A model generated the notes under the pieces. The model was not told the origin of the DNA. It ran no database searches and worked only from the letters and a program-made list of their open reading frames with translations. Shown piece by piece: positions 7,496 through 14,901 of a DNA stretch of 17,393 nt. The position numbers and the translations under genes were made by a program. The stretch is from an uncultured Bacteroidota bacterium (GTDB taxonomy: Bacteria > Bacteroidota > Bacteroidia > Flavobacteriales > UA16), in assembly GCA_902535565.1 (NCBI GenBank), contig CACAUH010000028.1:1-17393 (forward strand). The letters run 5' to 3'. Within the stretch, counting starts at the first letter, position 1; the number at the start of each line of letters is the position of its first letter.

Positions 7496-10400
7496 ATGAT
7501 TGGAGCCTTCAACAAAATCGTCAAGCGCCTTGTCGGCGACAAGGCGGCCACGGATGTCCAAGCCATCCAGCCGGCCATTGATGCGATTCACGCCTTTGAT
7601 TCGGAGATGGCGAACCTATCGGACAATGGCCTTCGTGAGCGGAGTGCGGATTTAAAGCGTCGAATCCTCGACCATGTGCAGGGTTTGGTTTCGGAGTCTG
7701 AGGAGCTCAAGGCCCAGGTGGTTGCCAACCCGACCATGTCGTTTGAAGCCAAAGAGGCGCTTTACGATCAAGTGGACGGTCTGGAGAAATCCATTGACAT
7801 CAGTTTGGAGGAGGTGTTGGAGGAATTGATGCCGGAGGCGTTTGCCTTGTTGAAAGAAACAGCCCGTCGTTTTTCGGCTGACGCGGAGGTCGATGTGGTG
7901 GCGACGGACATGGATCGCGATTTGGCGGCAAATGGGGATTTCGTGCGCATTGAGGGAGACCGCGCCAAATGGGCGAGTAAATGGAGCGCTGCGGGGTCCC
8001 CGGTTGAGTGGAACATGGTGCACTACGATGTGCAGTTGATTGGCGGTGTGGCCTTGCACCGAGGAAAAGTCGCGGAGATGCAGACGGGAGAGGGAAAGAC
8101 GCTGGTCGCTACGCTCCCCGTGTTTTTGAATGCATTGACGGGACGGGGGGTGCACCTGGTGACCGTTAATGACTATTTGGCCAGAAGGGACTGCGAATGG
8201 ATGGGTCCCATATTTCAATTTCACGGCCTGACGGTGGATTGCATCGATCGCCATCAGCCGAATTCGGAGCAGCGGCGCGAGGCTTACAAGTGTGACATCG
8301 TCTATGGAACCAACAACGAGTTTGGTTTCGATTATCTCCGGGACAACATGGCCATGCGGCCAGACCAACTTGTTCAGCGAAAGCACCATTATGCCATCGT
8401 TGATGAGGTGGACAGTGTTCTCATCGATGAGGCGCGAACGCCCCTCATTATTTCTGGGCCCACGCCCAAAGGCGACGAACATGAGTTCGAGCAGCTCAAG
8501 CCCAAGGTGGTCCAGCTTTTCCAGAAGCAGCGTCAGGCGGTCAACGGCTTTATTACGGAGTCCAAGAAGAAGTTGGGTACAGAAGGCGCAGACAAGGAGA
8601 CGATTCGGACGGGTGGATTGGCCCTCTTCCGCGCTTTCCGCGGACTCCCCAAGACCAAGTCGCTGATCAAGTTTCTGAGCGAAGAGGGCGTACGTCAGCA
8701 AATGCTCAAGACAGAAGCTTTTTATCTGCAAGACAACAAGCGGATGATGCCCGAGGCGGATGAGGCGTTGTTTTTTGTCATCGACGAGAAGCAAAACCAA
8801 GTTGAGCTTACGGAGATGGGCATTGCGACACTGACGGCCAACATGGAGGATGACAATTTCTTTACGATGCCAGACGTGCCTGGCACCCTCGTGGCCATCG
8901 ATGCATCGGAGGATCCAGATGCCGTCAAGCAGGAGAAGCGGGAAACGCTGTTTCGCGAACAGGCGGTCAAATCAGCACGCTTGCACACGATGAATCAGTT
9001 GCTCAAATCGTATGCCTTGTTCGAGAAGGACGTGGACTACGTGGTGATGGACAACAAGGTGAAGATTGTCGACGAGCAGACGGGCCGAATCATGGAGGGT
9101 CGACGGTATTCCGATGGATTGCACCAAGCCATTGAGGCCAAAGAGGGTGTGCGCATTGAGGCGGCGACTCAGACGTATGCCACCATTACGTTGCAGAACT
9201 ATTTCCGGATGTACCACAAGCTCGCCGGCATGACGGGCACGGCGGAAACAGAAGCGCAGGAGCTGTGGGACATCTACAAGCTCGATGTCATGAGCATCCC
9301 GACCAACCGGCCCATTGCCCGATTGGACGAGGAGGACTTGGTCTTTAAAACGAAGCGTGAAAAGTTCAATGCAGTCATCGACGACGTGGTCAAGTTGCGT
9401 GAGGATGGTCGCCCGGTGCTGGTTGGAACCACCACGGTCGAGGTCAGTGAGCTGTTGAGCCGGATGCTCGATATGCGGAAGATTCAGCACCAGGTGCTCA
9501 ACGCCAAACGGCACCAAGCGGAGGCTGAGGTTGTGGCCAAAGCTGGACAGCCGGGTGCGGTGACCATTGCAACCAACATGGCAGGCCGTGGAACGGACAT
9601 CAAGCTGACTGACGAGGTCAAGGCAGCAGGGGGTCTGGCCATCATCGGCACCGAGCGCCATGACAGCCGAAGGGTGGACCGCCAGTTGCGCGGCCGGTCA
9701 GGACGTCAGGGGGACCCCGGAAGCAGTCAGTTTTATGTCTCGCTTGAAGACGACTTGATGCGTCTGTTCCAAAGTGAACGCGTCTCCAAGATGATGGACC
9801 GTTTGGGCCACCAAGAGGGGGAGGTGATCCAGCACTCTATGATTACCAAATCCATCGAGCGCGCTCAGCGGAAGGTGGAGGAAAACAACTTTGGGGTCAG
9901 GAAGCGCCTGTTGGAGTATGACGATGTCATGAACAGCCAACGCGAGGTAATCTACCGTCGGCGTCGAAATGCACTGCATGGAGAGCGGCTCAAATTTGAC
10001 ATTTCAGGCATGTTCTATGAGCTTGCTGACCAGCTCATTACGGAGTTCGCTCCCTCAAAAGATTACGATTCTCTTCGGATTCGCTCCCTGGCTGAGCTTG
10101 GCGTGGATCCGCCTTTCCTGTCTTCGGAATTCGGCACAGGCGCACCAGAAGCCCAATCCCAATCCTTGCATTCCACGGCGGAAAAGCACTACCAGCATCG
10201 CATGGCGTCACTTGCGGCTCATGCCCATCCTGTGATTCAGCGGGTGTACGAAGACGACTCCAATCAGTTCGTCAACATCGCCGTTCCTTTCACAGATGGG
10301 CGCCGGAATATGCAGGTGTTGACCAACATTCAGAATGCGGTGGACACTGCTGGCACTTCGCTCGTGGATGAGTTGGAAAAGTCTGTGGTTCTAGGCGTTC

Positions 10401-10921
10401 TCGACCAACTTTGGAAGGAGCATCTGCGCAACATGGATGACCTCAGGTCCAATGTGCAGCACGCGAGATTTGAGCAGAAGGACCCGCTTCTCATCTACAA
10501 GTTCGAGTCCTACGAGCTTTTCAAGCACATGGTGCAGAAGATGAACCAAGATGTGGCGAGTTTTTTGTTGAAGTGCCAGCTTCCGAGCCAGCCAGATCAA
10601 GTTCGCAGGGCGCCGGGTGACCGTCCGCAGCAGACACCGCGGGTGCAGACTTCCAAGCAAGGTGTCCAAAACCTCAATGAGCAACGCATTGCCGCCGCAC
10701 GTGCTCAAGGCGGGGTGCAGGGACGGCCTGGTGCAGGAGGGCCCCCAGGTGTTCCGGGTGTGCCCCCTCCTCCGAAGCCTACCCAGCCGATTCGAAGCGA
10801 AAAGAAGTATGGACGAAATGACCTCGTGACGATTCGAAGAGGCGATGAGGTTCAAGAGTTGAAATACAAAAAGGCGGAGGTTCTGTTGGCTCAGGGTTGG
10901 CAGATTCAAGAAGATTCTTGA
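7496..10921 (+). CDS. secA: Preprotein translocase ATPase SecA
   Basis: SecA is the ATPase that drives unfolded preproteins through SecYEG. From the ATG at 7496 the protein is 1141 residues and opens MIGAFNKIVKRLVGDK, the usual SecA N-terminus; AAAAGGA lies upstream. Visible motifs are Walker A MQTGEGKT (195-202), Walker B VDEVDSVLIDEARTP (302-316), the preprotein cross-linking region with a roughly 150-residue lineage-type insertion (about 326-480), GRGTDIKL (697-704) and QLRGRSGRQGDPGS (730-743). A Gln/Pro/Gly-rich linker (about 1040-1100) precedes the tail. The end is unlike E. coli: GRND is followed by LVTIRRGDEVQELKYKKAE, with no CxCxSGxxxxxC zinc motif and no cysteine after about residue 1027. 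It is longer than E. coli SecA (901), as expected for Bacteroidota. It diverges from nrdB and converges on comF with a 31-base gap. Confidence 0.98.
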   Translation: MIGAFNKIVKRLVGDKAATDVQAIQPAIDAIHAFDSEMANLSDNGLRERSADLKRRILDHVQGLVSESEELKAQVVANPTMSFEAKEALYDQVDGLEKSIDISLEEVLEELMPEAFALLKETARRFSADAEVDVVATDMDRDLAANGDFVRIEGDRAKWASKWSAAGSPVEWNMVHYDVQLIGGVALHRGKVAEMQTGEGKTLVATLPVFLNALTGRGVHLVTVNDYLARRDCEWMGPIFQFHGLTVDCIDRHQPNSEQRREAYKCDIVYGTNNEFGFDYLRDNMAMRPDQLVQRKHHYAIVDEVDSVLIDEARTPLIISGPTPKGDEHEFEQLKPKVVQLFQKQRQAVNGFITESKKKLGTEGADKETIRTGGLALFRAFRGLPKTKSLIKFLSEEGVRQQMLKTEAFYLQDNKRMMPEADEALFFVIDEKQNQVELTEMGIATLTANMEDDNFFTMPDVPGTLVAIDASEDPDAVKQEKRETLFREQAVKSARLHTMNQLLKSYALFEKDVDYVVMDNKVKIVDEQTGRIMEGRRYSDGLHQAIEAKEGVRIEAATQTYATITLQNYFRMYHKLAGMTGTAETEAQELWDIYKLDVMSIPTNRPIARLDEEDLVFKTKREKFNAVIDDVVKLREDGRPVLVGTTTVEVSELLSRMLDMRKIQHQVLNAKRHQAEAEVVAKAGQPGAVTIATNMAGRGTDIKLTDEVKAAGGLAIIGTERHDSRRVDRQLRGRSGRQGDPGSSQFYVSLEDDLMRLFQSERVSKMMDRLGHQEGEVIQHSMITKSIERAQRKVEENNFGVRKRLLEYDDVMNSQREVIYRRRRNALHGERLKFDISGMFYELADQLITEFAPSKDYDSLRIRSLAELGVDPPFLSSEFGTGAPEAQSQSLHSTAEKHYQHRMASLAAHAHPVIQRVYEDDSNQFVNIAVPFTDGRRNMQVLTNIQNAVDTAGTSLVDELEKSVVLGVLDQLWKEHLRNMDDLRSNVQHARFEQKDPLLIYKFESYELFKHMVQKMNQDVASFLLKCQLPSQPDQVRRAPGDRPQQTPRVQTSKQGVQNLNEQRIAAARAQGGVQGRPGAGGPPGVPGVPPPPKPTQPIRSEKKYGRNDLVTIRRGDEVQELKYKKAEVLLAQGWQIQEDS

Positions 10922-10952
10922 GTTCCATTTTTCCGGTTCGGTCTCATCTGAG

Positions 10953-11669
10953 TCAGTGCGCGGCATCCAAACAGGTGACAAAGCCAATCGGCCCCTCCCA
11001 GATTTGTCGAAGCGCATTTTTGGCCGCGTCCAATGTGGCGCCGGTGGTGACCACATCGTCCATCAGCAAGCAGCCCATTGTGTTTTTTGACCAATCCGGG
11101 GAGAGCGATGGATTTGGGGTGTAGAGTTGGCGTGTTCGCAGAAACCGCTGACTGCGTCCGAATCGGGTGAGGGAGCGCCCCGAATTGGGTCGGGTTAGGG
11201 CCTCGACCATGTTCATCTGGTGCACTTGACACCATCCTTTTGCCAGCATCTTGCTCTGGTTGAACCCCCTGCGCCTCAGTTTTTTTCGGTGCAAGGGAAT
11301 GGGGATGACGGCCCATCCACTGAAAACCAGATGGTGTGAAGGCCATTCCTTTGCCATCGCCTGTCCGAGGTGGATGCCCAGTGTGGCGCGCACACCGTAT
11401 TTGAGCTCGTGGATGAGGCGCAACTCGAGCCTTGTGGGACCGTTTCGCAGCCATGACCACCCATGACTCCATTGGACAGGAGGGTCAAATCGAAGCCGAG
11501 GGTCGGTTGGGCAACGGGTCCATGAGAAAGCACAAGGCCCGCACCAATCGGTTTCCTCGCGCGTCAAGACGCATCTGCAGGATGCGCAACGTCTGGGGAT
11601 GACGGCGGCTTCAAGTGACCGGCCAATGGCGCTGGCCCAGCGAGTGAATTTGTTTTCTGTCAAGGCCAT
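10953..11669 (-). CDS. comF: ComF-family phosphoribosyltransferase-like protein
   Basis: This 238-residue protein has the ComF layout. An N-terminal cysteine cluster (C28, C31, C33, C43, C46) is a likely zinc finger, followed by VIPIPLHRKKLRRRGFNQS (121-139), the most typical ComF signature. A type I phosphoribosyltransferase PRPP loop, LLMDDVVTTGATL, lies at 201-213. In Gram-positive and some Gram-negative species ComF is needed for DNA uptake in natural transformation; in Bacteroidota its role is mostly untested. The RSLTRFGRSQRFLR segment (165-178) corresponds to the family's QSxLxRxxRxxN motif in altered form. The ATG at 11667-11669 is chosen because homology begins just after it; the frame stays open upstream, but only across the DUF72 gene. 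It is divergent from the DUF72 gene and convergent with secA. Confidence 0.92.
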   Translation of the reverse strand: MALTENKFTRWASAIGRSLEAAVIPRRCASCRCVLTREETDWCGPCAFSWTRCPTDPRLRFDPPVQWSHGWSWLRNGPTRLELRLIHELKYGVRATLGIHLGQAMAKEWPSHHLVFSGWAVIPIPLHRKKLRRRGFNQSKMLAKGWCQVHQMNMVEALTRPNSGRSLTRFGRSQRFLRTRQLYTPNPSLSPDWSKNTMGCLLMDDVVTTGATLDAAKNALRQIWEGPIGFVTCLDAAH

Positions 11670-11735
11670 GAAGGTGCTTTCGGTTGCGCCTGGAATGTGG
11701 GGCGTCGTGTGGCCGTTCCGTTTTTCTTTGTTGCC

Positions 11736-12641
11736 GTGAAGTATGGTAAGATTCCCGACGAGGATCAGGCGGACCTTCTGCCGGGGGTGGATTTTTCCTT
11801 GCCTCCTGACCACGTTAACACGGAAGCTGGATTGGCTTCTGGATTGAGCGAGGGCAGTTTTCACGTCAGGGCAGGGGGAACCATGTGGACCATCCGACCA
11901 TGGCGGGGAACGGTTTATCCTGAAAAGGCGCCACAGCGAACTTGGCCTGTTCATTATGGGGCGGCATTTGGCAACATTGAGCTGAACGCCACGCATTATA
12001 GAATTCATCCCCCTGAGCGCATGGCCCAATGGGCGGAGGGCATGCCGGCCGACTTTCGGTTTTGTGCCAAGTTTCCTGCCATCATCAGCCACTATAGGCG
12101 CTTCAATGACTGTGTGGGTCCCACGGATGATTTCGTCATGGGCCTCGACGCCTTGGGGGCGAAGCGTGGTCCTTCTTTTGTCCAGTTGCCGCCGCACTTT
12201 GCTCCCCACCACGGGGACCGTCTCGTGGACTATTTGAAACAGTGGCCCGAGGAGTTTGAGGTGGCGGTCGAGTTTCGGCATCCGGGTTGGTTTGAAGGGG
12301 GGGCAGAGGCAGAGCGCGTGTGGGACGCGATGGCCCAATTGCGAATCGGCTCGGTCATCAGTGATACTGCGCTTCGCAGGGATGCGGTGCACATGAGGAT
12401 GACGGCGCCGTTTCTCTTGTTGCGGTTTGGTGGTTATCAGGGGCACCCTTCCGATAGGCAGCGCCTGATGGCCTGGTGTGATCGGTTGTCTCTTTGGAGG
12501 GATCAGGGATTGAAGTCTGTGGACCTTCTTGTGCACCAACCTGACAGTGTGCACACCCCGGACACGTGCCGTCTGTTTGCAGAACTCGTTTTGTCGCGAT
12601 TGGGCGTGGAGGTTCGCACGCCGTCGCCCACCTTGTTTTGA
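11736..12641 (+). CDS. DUF72 (YecE-like) TIM-barrel protein
   Basis: DUF72 proteins are predicted TIM barrels of unknown biochemical function. Family marks are NIELNATHYRIHPPERMAQWAE (about 80-101), FRFCAKFPAIISHYRR (about 107-122), EVAVEFRHPGWF and SDTALRRDAVHMR. The usual N-terminal GTSGW...W.G.(F)YP motif appears as GGTMWTIRPWRGTVYP (47-62). I chose the GTG at 11736 (301 residues). From there the sequence reads VKYGKIPDED...GVDFSLPPDH, which matches how Bacteroidota members of this family usually open (MKFGK...VDFSLPPDH). The frame is also open from a GTG at 11697, adding 13 residues (VGRRVAVPFFFVA) that look like untranslated sequence. It is first in a plus-strand run with the methionine sulfoxide reductase 55 bases on. 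Family is sure; function unknown. Confidence 0.92.
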   Translation: MKYGKIPDEDQADLLPGVDFSLPPDHVNTEAGLASGLSEGSFHVRAGGTMWTIRPWRGTVYPEKAPQRTWPVHYGAAFGNIELNATHYRIHPPERMAQWAEGMPADFRFCAKFPAIISHYRRFNDCVGPTDDFVMGLDALGAKRGPSFVQLPPHFAPHHGDRLVDYLKQWPEEFEVAVEFRHPGWFEGGAEAERVWDAMAQLRIGSVISDTALRRDAVHMRMTAPFLLLRFGGYQGHPSDRQRLMAWCDRLSLWRDQGLKSVDLLVHQPDSVHTPDTCRLFAELVLSRLGVEVRTPSPTLF

Positions 12642-12696
12642 CGGTTCTTCAGATTGGATTGGCTCGAGGCAAAAGATCTGGAGCGAACTTGCCACC

Positions 12697-13197
12697 ATGT
12701 CTTTCACGGCTGCCTTCGATTTGAATGCCACGCGGGCTGAGCGCTACAGCCAGCTGGACATGCAGTGTGGTCCGTTGCTGGACGACCCGGATGGTGTCGC
12801 CAATCAGGCGAACTTCTCCGCTGTTGTTCAAGCTGCGTTCGGCTGGCATTGGGTCGGGTTCTACAGGGTGTGTCAAAACGAGTTGGTTCTGGGGCCGTTC
12901 CAAGGTCCCGTCGCGTGTACCCGACTGCCCAAGGGGCGGGGTGTTTGTGCTGCTGCTTGGGCGCGAAATGAGCCTGTTATTGTTTCCGATGTAGATGCCT
13001 TTCCCGGCCACGTGGTCTGCAGCACTGAAAGTCGCAGTGAGTTGGTGATTCCGGTTCGCGATTCCAATGGGCGAGTGTGTGCAGTTTTTGATGTCGACAG
13101 TGTTAAGCCTGGAGATTTTGATGTCGAGGATGTGAGGCGCCTTCAGCATCTCTTGGACGTTCATGCTCACCGTTTTTTCCCCGAGAACCATGGGTGA
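12697..13197 (+). CDS. msrC: Free methionine-(R)-sulfoxide reductase (GAF-domain, fRMsr)
   Basis: fRMsr reduces free L-methionine-(R)-sulfoxide in the cytoplasm using a GAF fold. The protein is 166 residues, nearly identical in length to E. coli MsrC/YebR (165). The three key cysteines are present as C74, C84 and C108, in GPVACTR, GRGVCAA and HVVCST. Their spacing (10 and 24) is the same as C84/C94/C118 in E. coli. SRSELVIPV (112-120) and the FDVDS motif (131-135) also fit. It starts at ATG 12697. Its last eight bases overlap the start of the lipoprotein gene, so translation of the two is probably coupled. Confidence 0.93.
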   Translation: MSFTAAFDLNATRAERYSQLDMQCGPLLDDPDGVANQANFSAVVQAAFGWHWVGFYRVCQNELVLGPFQGPVACTRLPKGRGVCAAAWARNEPVIVSDVDAFPGHVVCSTESRSELVIPVRDSNGRVCAVFDVDSVKPGDFDVEDVRRLQHLLDVHAHRFFPENHG

Positions 13198-14842
13198 TTG
13201 TAGGCTGTGCATCTTTTCTCGTTGCGCTTGCTTCTTGCTGCTTGTAGGGTGCGCCCAAGTGGGGTCTCCAGATGGTGGTGGACGAGATGAGGACGCGCCG
13301 ATCGTGGTGTCGTCATTGCCTGCGTTTGGAAGCACGGGCTGGACAGGAAGCCTGCTTCAGTTGACGTTTGATGAATTTGTCAAGGTCCAAGACGCCAGGA
13401 ATCAAGTGTTGGTATCTCCGCCGCTCTCGCAGCCGCCAAAAGTGTTGGTTAAGGGCCGTTCAATTGTGGTGGACTTCGGGGAGGAACTTGGCCCCGACAG
13501 GACTTATGTGGTGCAGTTCGGAAATGCGATTCGCGATTTGCGAGAGTCGAATGTGGCGGCAGGTTTGTTGCATGTTTTTTCTACGGGTAGCGAACTGGAT
13601 TCGGGTCGGGTTGCTGTCGGTGTAGTGGATGCGTGGACCGCTGAACCGTCTGCTGGGGTCAGGGTGATGCTGTTCCGTGATTCTCTGTCAAGCGGCCTTT
13701 TGAACCCCGCACTTCCGGATTCGCTGAGGCCGTTGCCAGATTATGTGGGCCTGGTCGGTGACAGCGGCACAGTGGAAATCGGCTTTTTGCCAGAGGGGCG
13801 GTTTGCGATGGTGGCCTTGGAGGACCTCAATGGAAATTACCGGGCGGATGCTGGAGAGCCAGTGGCGTGGTGGACCACCCCGATATCGGTGGCCGATACG
13901 ACGGGTTTCACGCCTGCGCTTCGTTTGGATGCCCCGCCCGTCAAACCCGCGACGTATTTGTCGGGGGTGCGCGTCGATTCCAGTGGGTTTTGGAGAGCCA
14001 AACTGGAGGGGTGGTCTGAATTGAAGGCGGGACCGGATGGGTGGCTCGAAGGGGAATTGGATGTGTCCATCGCAGGACCGGGAGATACGGTTGCGGTTCA
14101 TGTGGAGGGCGACAGCCTTTGGGCGGAATTGTTGGGTTTTCAGCCCGGATTGCCGACGGGTACGTGGAGGTTGGTTCATCCTTCTGGGATTGACTCCCTT
14201 CGCTTTCGGGAGATTGAGGATGTGTTGGCCCCCGCCGTGGCCGAGCGCGGAGAATCTGCGGTGCATGCAGGGGAAGACTGGTCTGTTCGATGGGCGCCGA
14301 TACCGGATGCTTTGGACACCTCGTTGTGTTCTGGACTTGTCGTGCTCGAGGGCGACTCGATGGAATTGGAGACGGCGTTGCTTTCACTTCATTTAAATCG
14401 ACTGCATTGCAGTCCATTGATGCCGGGGTCGCGCTGTGAACTTGAGTTGCTTCCTGGTGCCATTGGGCGAAAGGGGAAGGCCAATGGGGACACGTTGCGG
14501 TTTCGCTGGAATACCCGAACCGTCAATGACGCGGGGTCTATTTTGCTTCTCAGGGACACGGCATTGGATGCGGAAGAAACCCTGTCGTTGTTTGTGCTGA
14601 CTGCGGCGTCAGGAGACCCTTTGTACGGCCTCGGGATGGATGAAGAAGGGCGTTTCTCCGGTCTCGACCCGGGTCGTTATGGCTTGGTGATGATTGACGA
14701 CCTCGATGGGAATGGACGGTGGACGGGTGTGGACCCGGAAGCCATGCAAGAGGCGGAGCCGGTGACCGTGTTGTCAACTGGTATTGAGGTGCGGGCCGGT
14801 TGGGAGGTCGAATTGGTTCTGCCCGTTCTTCCACGGCCCTGA
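13190..14842 (+). CDS. Lipoprotein with N-terminal Big_5 Ig-like domain
   Basis: The 550-residue product begins MGDCRLCIFSRCACFLLLVGC, a short lipoprotein signal with lipobox LVGC (lipidated C21). AQVGSPDGGGRDEDAP follows, the Gly-rich 'SPxGGxxD' opening typical of a large Bacteroidota lipoprotein family. Residues about 34-133 look like a Big_5 Ig-like domain (SSLPAFG..., LLQLTFDEFV, RTYVVQFG). DLNGNYRADAGEP (212-224) and DDLDGNGRWTGVDPEA (503-518) are D-x-D/N-G-N repeats that could bind calcium, each at the end of a '(G)RxxxVxxxDxxGN' strand pair. It is probably an outer-membrane or surface lipoprotein of unknown role. The ATG at 13190 is chosen for the signal peptide; the frame opens nine codons earlier. 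It is the third gene in the DUF72-msrC-lipoprotein run. Confidence 0.87.
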   Translation: MGDCRLCIFSRCACFLLLVGCAQVGSPDGGGRDEDAPIVVSSLPAFGSTGWTGSLLQLTFDEFVKVQDARNQVLVSPPLSQPPKVLVKGRSIVVDFGEELGPDRTYVVQFGNAIRDLRESNVAAGLLHVFSTGSELDSGRVAVGVVDAWTAEPSAGVRVMLFRDSLSSGLLNPALPDSLRPLPDYVGLVGDSGTVEIGFLPEGRFAMVALEDLNGNYRADAGEPVAWWTTPISVADTTGFTPALRLDAPPVKPATYLSGVRVDSSGFWRAKLEGWSELKAGPDGWLEGELDVSIAGPGDTVAVHVEGDSLWAELLGFQPGLPTGTWRLVHPSGIDSLRFREIEDVLAPAVAERGESAVHAGEDWSVRWAPIPDALDTSLCSGLVVLEGDSMELETALLSLHLNRLHCSPLMPGSRCELELLPGAIGRKGKANGDTLRFRWNTRTVNDAGSILLLRDTALDAEETLSLFVLTAASGDPLYGLGMDEEGRFSGLDPGRYGLVMIDDLDGNGRWTGVDPEAMQEAEPVTVLSTGIEVRAGWEVELVLPVLPRP

Positions 14843-14888
14843 CTTGAAGACCCATTCAGGTGCAACGAAAGGGCCCTGTTTTCCGTTC

Positions 14889-14896
14889 TAACTTTG
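14889..14896 (+). promoter_or_regulatory. Candidate promoter directly before the CHU_C gene
   Basis: TAACTTTG matches TAnnTTTG exactly but lies only five bases before the ATG at 14902. Transcription would then begin at or next to the start codon, giving a leaderless mRNA. No -33 box is obvious. The alternative is that the gene is read from the operon upstream and the match is chance. Confidence 0.33.
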
Positions 14897-14901
14897 AGAA
14901 A

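Noticed and set aside
7652..8800. 382-codon open frame antisense to secA
   Set aside because: It lies wholly inside the well-supported secA gene. Its translation is His/Leu/Arg-rich and low in family-like motifs, as expected for an antisense shadow in GC-rich DNA.
10922..10952. Bidirectional terminator between convergent secA and comF
   Set aside because: No stem of useful length exists in the 31-base gap.
11670..12731. Long upstream extension of the comF frame antisense to the DUF72 gene
   Set aside because: ComF homology begins just after the ATG at 11669. The rest is the reverse complement of a recognised gene.
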